NCBI GenBank assembly: GCA_002342035.1
Contig: DDPE01000048.1
Span: 1-64,000 of the forward strand
Length of the DNA stretch: 64,000 nucleotides
From: Asticcacaulis sp. UBA2476
Lineage (GTDB): Bacteria; Pseudomonadota; Alphaproteobacteria; Caulobacterales; Caulobacteraceae
Direction of reading: 5' to 3'
Below are positions 50,474 through 58,929 of the stretch, in pieces; the stretch's first letter is position 1; each line of letters starts with the position of its first letter. Position numbers and translations under genes: made by a program. Under the pieces are notes generated by a model. The model was not told the origin of the DNA and searched no databases. It saw only the letters and a list, made by a program, of their open reading frames with translations.

Positions 50474-51724
50474 TCAGGCTCGTTTCAAAGGTAAACAGGC
50501 GGGGCCGATCGGCTCGAACGCCTTATAGGTGAGGATAAATTCCTGATGGCCGAGGGCTTCGGATTTGGTGCGGGCACCGGCAGCGACCTTAAGCACCAGA
50601 TCAGTGATTTCCGTGCCGACCTCATCCAAGGTGGCGCGGCCTTCCATGATCCGGCCCGCGTCGATATCCATGTCTTCGGACAGTTTGCGGAAGGTTTCCG
50701 GATTGGCGCAAATCTTGATCACCGGCGAAATGGCTGAGCCCACGACCGAGCCTCTGCCGGTGGTAAACAGGGTTATGTGGGCCCCGCAGGCGATCAACTC
50801 CACAATCTCGGCATTATCGGAAATGTTGGGGAATCCAAAACGCGGCTCACCGTCGGGGACAACATCCAGCAGATAAAGCCCGCCGGTCGGCGGCTGATCG
50901 CCGGGTTTTAAAATCCCGCAGATCGGGGCTGAACCTGACTTGGAGTAGGCCCCCATCGACTTTTCTTCCTGGGTGGTCAGCCCGCCTTCGGCATTGCCGG
51001 GGGCAAACGATCCAAAGCCCATAATGGTGTAATAGCGTTCGGCCTTTTCGACGCTGGCCTCTAACGCGGCCCCCAGTTCCGGCGTGACCGCCCGGTCGGC
51101 CATGATCTTTTCGCAGCCGACCAGTTCGCCGGTTTCCTCAAAGATACAGGCCGCCCCCGCAGCCCCCAAAGCATCGAATGCACGACCGACGGCGGGATTG
51201 GCGGTGATGCCTGATGTGCCGTCCGAACCGCCGCAGATGGTGCCGATGATCAGTTCGGATATGTCCATGTCCACGCGTGGTGTGGCGGCAGCAATGGCCT
51301 GCATCCGTTTGACCGCGTCGACGCCTTTTTGAATGGTTGAGGCGGTGCCGCCGGAATTTTGGATCACCAGAGTCTCAACCGGACGGCCCGACGCTTCGAT
51401 GGTGGTTTTGAGCTGCTCACGGTTAAAGCTTTCGCAGCCGAGCGAAATCAGCAGCACACCGCCGACATTTGGGTGGGTGGTCAGCGCCTGCATCATCTTG
51501 AAGGCATAGGCATTGGGATAGCAGCCCGGAAAGCCGATCAGATGAACTTCGGGCGTAATCCCGATGGTCGCGGACGCCAGTTGGTCATAGTCCGTAAAGC
51601 GGTTGACGATGCCGCGCGCGACATGGTGGGCACATTCGACCAGATAGGCGACGGCAATAACATTGCGGATGCCTTTGCGGCCATCGGGCCTGAGATACGC
51701 GGTGATGGCGGGGGTATTTAACAT
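50474..51724 (-). CDS. UxaA-family dehydratase large subunit, probable L-fuconate dehydratase
   Basis: This 416-residue protein starts at ATG 51724, overlapping the alcohol dehydrogenase stop by seven bases; a longer frame to 51766 is less likely. It corresponds to the C-terminal catalytic domain of altronate/galactarate dehydratases: AYLRPDGRKGIRNVIAV, GFPGCYPNAYAFKMMQAL, IIGTICGGSDGTSGITANPAVG and FTTGRGSVVGSAISPVIKI. The N-terminal SAF domain is encoded by a separate gene at 52746. Such split UxaA enzymes occur in sugar-acid pathways. With fucose genes around it, L-fuconate is the likely substrate, replacing the enolase-superfamily fuconate dehydratase of the classical route. Confidence 0.87.
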   Translation of the reverse strand: MLNTPAITAYLRPDGRKGIRNVIAVAYLVECAHHVARGIVNRFTDYDQLASATIGITPEVHLIGFPGCYPNAYAFKMMQALTTHPNVGGVLLISLGCESFNREQLKTTIEASGRPVETLVIQNSGGTASTIQKGVDAVKRMQAIAAATPRVDMDISELIIGTICGGSDGTSGITANPAVGRAFDALGAAGAACIFEETGELVGCEKIMADRAVTPELGAALEASVEKAERYYTIMGFGSFAPGNAEGGLTTQEEKSMGAYSKSGSAPICGILKPGDQPPTGGLYLLDVVPDGEPRFGFPNISDNAEIVELIACGAHITLFTTGRGSVVGSAISPVIKICANPETFRKLSEDMDIDAGRIMEGRATLDEVGTEITDLVLKVAAGARTKSEALGHQEFILTYKAFEPIGPACLPLKRA

Positions 51725-52746
51725 TCGACCAGAGCCTTGATAACGCCTGCCGACGGTTCGATCCATTGCGGCAGAATCTCGGGGAGTTCGGAGAGTTTGG
51801 CGCGGTGGGTATTGAGCGCCGCGGTGGGAACGTGGCCCGCGATCATGGCGGCCAGCACGCCTTTGAAATCTTCCGGGGTGGCGTTGCGGCTGCCCATCAG
51901 GGTGGTTTCGCGCTTATGAAATTCGGGGTCGTTGAAGGTGATGTCGGCGGCCACAACCGAGATCAGCACATAGGTGCCGCCGTGGCCGACATAGCCAAAC
52001 CCAGCCTCCATAGCCTTGGGGGCACCGGTCGCGTCAAACACCACATCGTAAAAATCGCCGCCGGTCAGTTGTGATAACTGGTCGCGGGTATCGTCGCCCA
52101 CCAACACGCCATGATCGGCCTTAAGTTCGCGCAGGCAGAAATCAATGCGTGGCTGGCGGCTGTCGATGACGGTGACCTCGGCCCCTCTGAGTTTGGCAAA
52201 CAGGGCCGTGGCGATGCCGATGGGCCCGACCCCGACGACCAACGCCTTATGACCGGACTGCTCTTTTTGACTGGTTTGCACTTGGGCGCGGCGGACGGCA
52301 TGGTGACCGATGGCCAGAAACTCCAGCATGGCGGCTTCATCCAGACCGATGCCGGTGGCCTTAAACACAAAGCCTTCGGGGACGCTGATATATTCGCACA
52401 GCCCGCCGTCCATATGGACACCCAGAACCCGGATATTCATGCAGCAATTGCCCTTACCCTTACGGCAGGCCGCGCAGTGGCCACACGACATATAGGGCAT
52501 GATATAGACCACATCGCCGGGGCTGAGGTCTGAGCCTGCGGGGGCCTCGGCCACCTCACCGGACAGTTCATGGCCCATGACGCGCGGGTAGGTCAGGAAC
52601 GGCTGAGTGCCCTTATAGATATGCATGTCCGTGCCGCAGATGCCGACGCGGCGGACGCGCACCAGCACCTCACCTTCGGCGCGTACAGGCCGGGGGCGTT
52701 GCGTGTGAACCAGCTTGCCGGGGGCTTCACAAATTACGGTATCCAT
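51718..52746 (-). CDS. Zinc-dependent alcohol dehydrogenase (MDR family)
   Basis: This 342-residue MDR protein has the catalytic zinc ligand region RRVGICGTDMHIY, GHELSGEV, the four structural-zinc cysteines in CGHCAACRKGKGNCC and the NAD site VVGVGPIGIATALFAK. It resembles L-galactonate/L-threonine-type dehydrogenases. Its gene is placed between the two halves of the split dehydratase with one-base and seven-base overlaps, so it must act in the same pathway. The exact step is unclear: it could oxidise an aldonate or reduce a late intermediate such as lactaldehyde. Confidence 0.85.
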   Translation of the reverse strand: MDTVICEAPGKLVHTQRPRPVRAEGEVLVRVRRVGICGTDMHIYKGTQPFLTYPRVMGHELSGEVAEAPAGSDLSPGDVVYIMPYMSCGHCAACRKGKGNCCMNIRVLGVHMDGGLCEYISVPEGFVFKATGIGLDEAAMLEFLAIGHHAVRRAQVQTSQKEQSGHKALVVGVGPIGIATALFAKLRGAEVTVIDSRQPRIDFCLRELKADHGVLVGDDTRDQLSQLTGGDFYDVVFDATGAPKAMEAGFGYVGHGGTYVLISVVAADITFNDPEFHKRETTLMGSRNATPEDFKGVLAAMIAGHVPTAALNTHRAKLSELPEILPQWIEPSAGVIKALVEC

Positions 52747-53036
52747 CAGCTTACGGCCTTACGGGTGTGGGAGGGGATATAGTCGCTTTTCATATTGTGC
52801 AGATGGACGTGATCGCCGCGTTTGGCGTCCGCCGTCATGGAGCCAATCGGCGCACCGTACTTCAGGATCTTATCACCGGCCTGCAAATCGCCGCGCGCGA
52901 CCTTGTGGCCGACCTCAATGGCGGCGGGGATGGTGACGGTATCGCCGTCAATGACCGTTTCAAAGCCCGCCGCAATGGGGGCGCGGCACACCAGCACATT
53001 GTCGTCGGGATGCAAAAGGATAAGGGGGGTAATCAT
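52746..53036 (-). CDS. SAF-domain small subunit of UxaA-type dehydratase
   Basis: This 96-residue protein is an isolated SAF domain. LILLHPDDNVLVCRAPIAAG, IEVGHKVARGDLQAGDKILKYGAPIGSM and the final HVHLHNMKSDY match the N-terminal metal-binding domain of altronate dehydratase. It should pair with the large subunit encoded at 50474-51724. It overlaps the AKR stop by four bases and the alcohol dehydrogenase start by one base. Confidence 0.9.
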   Translation of the reverse strand: MITPLILLHPDDNVLVCRAPIAAGFETVIDGDTVTIPAAIEVGHKVARGDLQAGDKILKYGAPIGSMTADAKRGDHVHLHNMKSDYIPSHTRKAVS

Positions 53037-54079
53037 GCGGATACAGGCGTTTCAGGTGTTGGGGCAGGTGTCGGGGCGGCGGATGGTATCAGACCGCCGG
53101 TTTTCAGATCGTCCCACAGGGCGGGCGGAATTGGGTGGTGAAACAGGGCGGCATTGCTGCGCACTTCATCGGGCGTGGCCATGCCGGGTATGACGCTGGC
53201 GACCGCCGGATGGGCGAGCGGAAACTGCAAGGCCGCCGCCGCCAGAGGGACGTGGTGATCGGCACAAATGGCTTCGATGCGGCGCACCCGCGCGATGATT
53301 TCCGGCGGGGCGGGGGCGTAGTCATAAAACGGCGTGTGGCCATTGCCTACGCCAGTAATCAGTATGCCGGAATTGAACGGCCCGCCCAGAATGATCGAGA
53401 CATTGCGTGCCACGCAGCGGGGCAGGAATGCTTCAAGTGGTGCCTGTTCCAGCAGGGTATAGCGGCCCGCCAGCAGGATAGCGTCCAGATCGGCATGATC
53501 CAGCACATTGTCACAAATTTCGGTCTCATTGACCCCCAGCCCGATGGCGCCGATGCGACCTTCGGATTTCAGCGTTTGCATGGCTTTGAGGCCACCACTA
53601 AGGAACGCTTTCAGGTGATAATCATGGTCATCGCCATGGGTCAGTTGTCCCAGATCATGGGCCAGCAGAATATCGATATGATCGCGTTTCAGCCGTGTCA
53701 GGCTCGACTCAAACGACCGCATCACGCCGTCATAGCTGTAGTCGAAATGCTCCTCGAACGGGTCGCCATCGACAAAGCCGTGGCGCTGGGTGCCGGACGG
53801 GGGCGGGGCGATGGGCGTCAGGACACGCCCGACCTTGGTGGAGACGATCACGTCATGCGGCAGAACGGCCCCTAAGCGACGCTCAGACAGGCCGTGGCCA
53901 TAGCGCGGGGCGGTGTCGAAATAGCGAATACCCGCCTCAAGGGCCTTGGTCACGCAGGCGCTCGCCGCCTCATCGCCCAGCGGACGATAAAGATTGCCTA
54001 TGGCGGCCGCCCCGAACCCAAGGGCAGGGACGCGCACACTGGTGCGGCCAATTAAATTCAAGGTGTCAGCCCCTGACAT
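53033..54079 (-). CDS. Aldo/keto reductase family L-fucose (D-threo-aldose) 1-dehydrogenase-like
   Basis: This 348-residue TIM-barrel enzyme has the AKR features ALGFGAAAIGNLYRPLGDE, IRYFDTAPRYGHGLSERRLG (catalytic Asp and Tyr), VIVSTKVGR (Lys) and DHIDILLAHDLG (His). The sequence type is that of D-threo-aldose 1-dehydrogenases and pyridoxal 4-dehydrogenases, which oxidise L-fucose at C1 to the lactone. It is the first gene of the five-gene operon. A perfect 18-base palindrome lies 20 bases upstream of its start. Confidence 0.88.
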   Translation of the reverse strand: MSGADTLNLIGRTSVRVPALGFGAAAIGNLYRPLGDEAASACVTKALEAGIRYFDTAPRYGHGLSERRLGAVLPHDVIVSTKVGRVLTPIAPPPSGTQRHGFVDGDPFEEHFDYSYDGVMRSFESSLTRLKRDHIDILLAHDLGQLTHGDDHDYHLKAFLSGGLKAMQTLKSEGRIGAIGLGVNETEICDNVLDHADLDAILLAGRYTLLEQAPLEAFLPRCVARNVSIILGGPFNSGILITGVGNGHTPFYDYAPAPPEIIARVRRIEAICADHHVPLAAAALQFPLAHPAVASVIPGMATPDEVRSNAALFHHPIPPALWDDLKTGGLIPSAAPTPAPTPETPVSA

Positions 54080-54098
54080 TATGACGTTTCCGGTTAGG

Positions 54099-54116
54099 TT
54101 TCATTTATAAATGAAA
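54099..54116. promoter_or_regulatory. Perfect 18-base palindrome, candidate IclR operator
   Basis: TTTCATTTATAAATGAAA lies in the 112-base gap between the IclR gene and the AKR start, covering the expected promoter of the five-gene fucose operon. A TTTCAT-type half occurs again in the fucP upstream region near 57275 (on the minus strand). Confidence 0.65.
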
Positions 54117-54191
54117 TCATTCTTACTGATAAAAGTACGCTTTGGGCGCGCACAACTCAAGGCTTTTGTACGCTTACCGATAAAAAGCCGC

Positions 54192-55013
54192 CTATCGGAT
54201 GGGGATGCGTTCGACGGTATCAACGCCGCCGAGCGATTTCGATATGGTCTGAACGGCGGTCTGGAGTTTGCGGGTGGCGTCCTCAAGGCTTTCGCTGCCG
54301 AGCGAGCGGATATAGGGGATGGTCAGGGCGGCGATGACGGTACCGTCGCTGAAGATCGGGCAGGAAATATCGGTAATCCCGTCGGTGAAATCGGAGCGGC
54401 GCTGTACATAGTTATTTTTCTGAGCAAACTGGCACAGCTCATCAAAGGTACGCCAGGTTTCGGGCGGAGTCTCCGCCATCAGTTCGGCGCGCCAGGCTTC
54501 TTTCATCTTGTGCGGCTGAAAGCTGAACAGGGTGATGCCGGAGGTCGATTTCACAACGGGCGCCTGATGGCCGACCCTTACCGAAAAGCCGAGATCACCG
54601 GGCGCTTCGACACGGGCAATGACGACGATCTGGTTGTCGGAGGCGATGGCGATATGACACGACTGGCGGGTCGATTCGCTCAAAGCCTGCATGATCGGCA
54701 TAGCGCTGGCCAAAAGGTTCTGGCTGGGGCCGCGGCTCATGCCAAGCGAGAACAGCTTATTGGTCAGTTCCAGCCCGTCGCCGCGCAGGGCCGGGGCGAC
54801 ATAGCCGCGGTTTTCCAGCACCTGCACCATGCGGAACAGTTCGCTAACCGAGCGGTCAAGGTGGGCCGATATCTGCGACAGGGTCAGCGGGCGTTTATGG
54901 GCCGCCAGCAGTTCCAGCACATCAAGGCCTTTTTCTAACGCCGGGGCGCGGTATTTCAGGACGGTGGTTTCGCCCTCTTTATCGTCGTCACGCAGATTTT
55001 GGTGCATATTCAT
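54192..55013 (-). CDS. IclR-family transcriptional regulator
   Basis: This 273-residue regulator has a winged helix at about residues 22-85 (ALEKGLDVLELLAAHKRPLTLSQISAHLDRSVSELFRMVQVLENRGYV) and the IclR effector domain (about 100-265, with SCHIAIASDNQIVVIARVE and ISCPIFSDGTVIAALTIPY). It overlaps the lactonase gene by four bases, so it is coupled to fucP and the lactonase and likely controls both fucose operons. The ligand may be L-fucose, L-fuconate or a keto-deoxy acid; this is inferred. Confidence 0.92.
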   Translation of the reverse strand: MNMHQNLRDDDKEGETTVLKYRAPALEKGLDVLELLAAHKRPLTLSQISAHLDRSVSELFRMVQVLENRGYVAPALRGDGLELTNKLFSLGMSRGPSQNLLASAMPIMQALSESTRQSCHIAIASDNQIVVIARVEAPGDLGFSVRVGHQAPVVKSTSGITLFSFQPHKMKEAWRAELMAETPPETWRTFDELCQFAQKNNYVQRRSDFTDGITDISCPIFSDGTVIAALTIPYIRSLGSESLEDATRKLQTAVQTISKSLGGVDTVERIPIR

Positions 55014-55873
55014 AGTGTTACCCCTGTTTCAGACTTAATTTTATAAAAGGTTTTGGCATTGGTGCTGAAGATTTTATCTGTGCTGTGGGTCGGCATGGCC
55101 CGCAGATGGTTATGAACCTGATCGAACCATGACCGGTAAGACTGGCACAGATTGACGACCGGCCAGTCCGAGCCCCACATCAGTCGATCCGGCCCGAACT
55201 GCTCAAGCAGGTGATCCGCATAGGGCCACAGATCATCGATCGGCTGACCCGGCATCATTTCGGTGACCAGCCCTGACAACTTGGCATGGACATTGGGGTT
55301 ACGGGCAATAGCAGTGATCAGTTCGCGCCAGTGCCGCGTCTCTTCCGGATGGCTGTGGCGGCGGGCAATCGGGGGTTTGGCACCGTGATCAATGACGATG
55401 CGTAAACCCGGATAGGTCTTCGCCAGCCGGTCAATCGCCGGCAGGTGGCGCGCAAAGATCAGGGCGTCGAAACTTAGATCATGTTGGGTCAGCGCCTCAA
55501 GCGCCGGTGCCACGACGGGCTGATTGATCCAGTCATCATCGGCAAGGGATTGCAGCATGGGCCGCACGCCTTTGAGTTTGGGCTGCTGCGCCAGATGGGC
55601 GATGCGGTCAGCGGCACCCCCGGCCAGCATATCGGCCCAGCCGACGACGCCTAAGATCAGATTATCATTGGCCGCGACCTCAAGCAGCCAATCTGTGTCG
55701 GCGTCATGAGCTTGCGACTGCACCACTATGGTGCCGGACAGGCTGACGCCCACCGCCTCCGACCTCAGATCATCGAGCCCGAAATCCCGGTAGATCGGCC
55801 CAAGGCCAGAGGTTGGCCATTCATGGCCATTGCGTCCGATCTGCCAGAAATGATGGTGGGCGTCGATGACCAT
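55010..55873 (-). CDS. Amidohydrolase family L-fucono-1,5-lactonase-like
   Basis: This 287-residue amidohydrolase_2 protein starts VIDAHHHFWQIGRNGHEWP, the metal-binding HxH block of the COG3618 lactonases. Later it has LRIVIDHGAKPPI and DRLMWGSDWPVVNL (metal Asp). Members of this family hydrolyse L-fuconolactone to L-fuconate. Its position between FucP and the IclR regulator, eight bases after the fucP stop, supports that. Confidence 0.9.
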   Translation of the reverse strand: MVIDAHHHFWQIGRNGHEWPTSGLGPIYRDFGLDDLRSEAVGVSLSGTIVVQSQAHDADTDWLLEVAANDNLILGVVGWADMLAGGAADRIAHLAQQPKLKGVRPMLQSLADDDWINQPVVAPALEALTQHDLSFDALIFARHLPAIDRLAKTYPGLRIVIDHGAKPPIARRHSHPEETRHWRELITAIARNPNVHAKLSGLVTEMMPGQPIDDLWPYADHLLEQFGPDRLMWGSDWPVVNLCQSYRSWFDQVHNHLRAMPTHSTDKIFSTNAKTFYKIKSETGVTL

Positions 55874-55880
55874 CCGGCCC

Positions 55881-57185
55881 TCAGTGTGTGGTGGCGACAG
55901 GCGTCGCGCTAAGGGGGCGCTTGGGCGATTTCAGTCCGTACCAGGCGATAACCGCAAAGCACAGGGCCGGGATGAAAATGGAGGTGCGGATATGAGACGC
56001 ATCCGAAATCAACCCCATCAGCGGCGGCAGCAAAGCCCCGCTGACGATGCTCATGACCAGAAGGGATGAGCCGGTCTTGGTCAGCGGCCCCAGGCCATCG
56101 ACCGCTGTGGCGAAAATGGTCGGGAACATAATCGACATAAAGAACGAGGTGGCAGTTAAAGCATAGAGCCCGTAAAGCCCGCCGACGGCTGCGGCATAGG
56201 CGCACAAGCCGATATTGATGATCGCAAAGACCGCCAGAATCCGCAGCGGCGACAGGCGGCTCATCAGGGCCGTGCCGACAAACCGGCCGACAGCGAACAG
56301 AATTAGGGCGATGAACAGGAAGTTGGCGGCCTCCTTTTCCGGCATGGCCAGTTCAGACTGGGCATAACGGATCATATAGCTCCAGATGCCGACCTGCGCC
56401 CCGACATAGAAAAACTGCGCCATCACGCCAAACAGGAAATGTGGTTTGGCAAACAGGCCGCTTAAGGAACGGCCGGCAGAGAGGTTTTCGCCAGTATGTT
56501 CATGGGTGTTTTCGGTCGCCGCGGCCGGGAATTTCGACAGGGCCACCAGCACCGCCCAAGCGATAATAATGGCACCGATGATCAGATACGGCCCCTGAAC
56601 GGCCTGAGATTCGGAAATGTAAAAGGCCTGACGAGCTTGATCAGACAGGGCGCTCAAAGACGATTCGTTATGCTCGACCCCGGACAGTATATACTCCTTA
56701 CCGACCCAGATGCCGGTAAGCGAGCCCAGCGGATTAAAGGCTTGCGCCAGATTAAGCCGGAAGGCGGCTTTTTCGGGCGGGCCCAGCACGGTGATCAGCG
56801 GATTGGCTGAGGTCTCTAAAAACGCCAGACCCGACGCGATCACGAAAAGCGCGCCTAAGAACCAGCTATATTGGTGATTGTCAGCGGCGGGATAAAACAG
56901 AAAGGCCCCGGTGGCAAACAGCAACAGGCCCGCAATCACCGCCGCCTTATAGCCAAAGCGGCGCATGAACAGCCCGGCCGGAATGGCCAGCAAGAAATAG
57001 CCCATGTAAAAGGCCGACTGCACCAAACCAGATTGCAGGTCGGTCAGGCTGAACGCCTTTTTAAACTGGGGGATCAGCACATCATTGAGATTGTTGGCCA
57101 TGCCCCAGAAAAAGAACAGACTGGTAATCAGAATAAGGGGCCAGAGCGCACCCGTTGCCGGGCGCGACATGTCAGATGCGCGCAT
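55881..57185 (-). CDS. fucP: L-fucose:H+ symporter (FucP)
   Basis: This 434-residue MFS protein has 12 predicted membrane segments. FFFWGMANNLNDVLIPQFKKAF in helix 1 (with the Asn and Asp of the sugar and proton path), GYFLLAIPAGLFMRRFGYKA and SGLAFLETSANPLITVLGP are hallmark FucP sequences; the last contains the Glu of the substrate pocket. Translation may start at 57185 or at the Met six codons later (MSRPATG). It is the first gene of a fucP-lactonase-iclR operon and is divergent from the mutarotase gene. Confidence 0.93.
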   Translation of the reverse strand: MRASDMSRPATGALWPLILITSLFFFWGMANNLNDVLIPQFKKAFSLTDLQSGLVQSAFYMGYFLLAIPAGLFMRRFGYKAAVIAGLLLFATGAFLFYPAADNHQYSWFLGALFVIASGLAFLETSANPLITVLGPPEKAAFRLNLAQAFNPLGSLTGIWVGKEYILSGVEHNESSLSALSDQARQAFYISESQAVQGPYLIIGAIIIAWAVLVALSKFPAAATENTHEHTGENLSAGRSLSGLFAKPHFLFGVMAQFFYVGAQVGIWSYMIRYAQSELAMPEKEAANFLFIALILFAVGRFVGTALMSRLSPLRILAVFAIINIGLCAYAAAVGGLYGLYALTATSFFMSIMFPTIFATAVDGLGPLTKTGSSLLVMSIVSGALLPPLMGLISDASHIRTSIFIPALCFAVIAWYGLKSPKRPLSATPVATTH

Positions 57186-57348
57186 GAAAATATCCTCAAC
57201 CTGTATGGGCGTTATTGTTTAAACTCGCCCTTTGTCAGACAGGACATCACATATAAATCAAGCCGTCAAATATGAAATTTACATTGTTGTCAAAAAGTGA
57301 GAGCGAGGATAAAAATACCACGCATAACCCTAAAAACGGAGACGCCAC

Positions 57349-57702
57349 ATGACCTTAAACCGATATTGTTTCGCGCTTGATCTTCAGGACGATGCGGCTT
57401 TGATTGAGCGCTACAAGGTCTGGCATCAGCCGGGGCAGGTGCCAGCGGCGATCGTGGCTTCCATCCGTGACGCCGATATCCGCAGCCTCGAAATCTGGCA
57501 GGCGGGTGACCGCATGTTCATGATTATGGAAACGGGGCCAGAATTTTCAGCCGGTGCCAAGGCCACGGAGGATGCCGCTTCCGAAGACGTTCAGGCGTGG
57601 GAGCGGCTGATGTGGGAGTTTCAGAAACCCCTGCCGTTTGCCAAGGCGGGCGAAAAATGGGTTGAAATGACCCGTATTTTCGACCTTATTCAGCAGCCTT
57701 AG
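57349..57702 (+). CDS. L-rhamnose/L-fucose mutarotase-like protein (RhaM family)
   Basis: This 117-residue dimeric alpha-beta barrel protein matches the RhaM family: RYCFALDLQDDAALIERYKVWHQPGQV (active-site Tyr and His), IRSLEIWQAGDRMFMIME and the final W..M..IFDL. It interconverts sugar anomers. Being divergent from fucP in a fucose cluster, it is most likely an L-fucose mutarotase. ACGGAGAC precedes the ATG. Confidence 0.9.
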   Translation: MTLNRYCFALDLQDDAALIERYKVWHQPGQVPAAIVASIRDADIRSLEIWQAGDRMFMIMETGPEFSAGAKATEDAASEDVQAWERLMWEFQKPLPFAKAGEKWVEMTRIFDLIQQP

Positions 57703-57879
57703 ATGAGGGCTGCAAAAAAAGCGCTTCACAGTTCCGGTCTGTCGGGATATCTGACGAAACAAATTGCCGGACAAATAGGCCCGCAATTTAGTAAGACGAT
57801 TTATATGATAATTGCCTTGGGCCCCGTGTTCGGCTAAGGGGCATGGCAGCAGGTTTTAAAAGGTGCAGGGAAAGCGTTG

Positions 57880-58854
57880 ATGTTCGGTTTCGGTAAATCA
57901 AAAGCACAAAAAGGGGAAACCCAAACTCAGACGCTCAAAATCGGTCTGATTGGTCTGGGCAAGATCGCGGTCGATCAGCATATCCCGTCTATCCGCGCCA
58001 ACAAAAACCTTGAACTGGTCGCCGGTGCCAGCCCCGGTTCGCGTCCGCAAGGGGTTGTGGCCTATAATACTCTGGCGGAAATGCTGAAAGCGCACCCGGA
58101 AATCGAAGCGGTCGCCGTTTGTACGCCGCCGCAGGTGCGCCTCAAAGTCGCGCGCGAAGTGATCGACGCGGGTCGCCACGTTTTCCTTGAGAAGCCACCC
58201 GCAGCGACCATCGGTGAGGCCGAACTGATCCGTGATCTGGCGAAAGCTAAAGGCGTGTCGGCCTTGGCGAGTTGGCACTCACGCTATGCCCCGGCGGTCG
58301 AAGCGACCCGCAAGTGGATGGGTGAGCGTCCGATCAAGTCGGTACATATCGTCTGGAAAGAAAATGTTCGTCAGTGGCATCCGGGTCAGACCTGGATCTT
58401 TGAGGCCGGTGGCATGGGCGTGTTTGATCCGGGTATCAATTCCCTGTCGATCCTGACACGCATCGTGCGCGATACTGTGATTGTTAAATCAGCCGATCTG
58501 CATTTCCCGTCCAATTGTCAGGCCCCGATTCAGGTCGAAATGAACATGCAGACAGATCTGGGCCTGCCTATTCGTGCGGATTATGACTTCCTGCAAACCG
58601 GTGTGCAGACCTGGAGCATTTTTGTGGAATCCGAGGCCGGTGAAAAACTGACCCTGTCCATGGGGGGGACCGAGCTTGAGATTGACGGCAAGACGATCAT
58701 CAAGGAAAAAGAGGCCGAATATTCAGGCCTTTATGCTCACTTCTATGATCTGGTCAAAAGCGGCACCTCTGATGTCGATCTGAGCCCGCTGCGGGTCGTG
58801 GCGGATGCCTTCATGGTCGGTAAGCGTATCGAAGCCCCGGCCTATATCGAGTAA
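57880..58854 (+). CDS. Gfo/Idh/MocA family galactose/L-arabinose 1-dehydrogenase-like protein
   Basis: This 324-residue oxidoreductase starts at ATG 57880 (a TTG lies one codon before). After 20 extra charged residues, the NAD motif GLIGLGKIAVDQHIP, VCTPPQVR, the catalytic Lys in VFLEKPPAA, the WHSRYA block and GMGVFDPGINSLSILTRI follow closely the D-galactose dehydrogenases and Azospirillum L-arabinose 1-dehydrogenase. It would oxidise galactose (or arabinose), the sugar freed by GH35/GH27, to the lactone. It lies 177 bases after the mutarotase gene. Confidence 0.9.
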   Translation: MFGFGKSKAQKGETQTQTLKIGLIGLGKIAVDQHIPSIRANKNLELVAGASPGSRPQGVVAYNTLAEMLKAHPEIEAVAVCTPPQVRLKVAREVIDAGRHVFLEKPPAATIGEAELIRDLAKAKGVSALASWHSRYAPAVEATRKWMGERPIKSVHIVWKENVRQWHPGQTWIFEAGGMGVFDPGINSLSILTRIVRDTVIVKSADLHFPSNCQAPIQVEMNMQTDLGLPIRADYDFLQTGVQTWSIFVESEAGEKLTLSMGGTELEIDGKTIIKEKEAEYSGLYAHFYDLVKSGTSDVDLSPLRVVADAFMVGKRIEAPAYIE

Positions 58855-58929
58855 TCTCGCCGGATGGGGGAAATCCGGTGGCGATTGCGTTAACGATAGG
58901 CTAAGGTTTCATCGTAGAGCTGACGCTTG

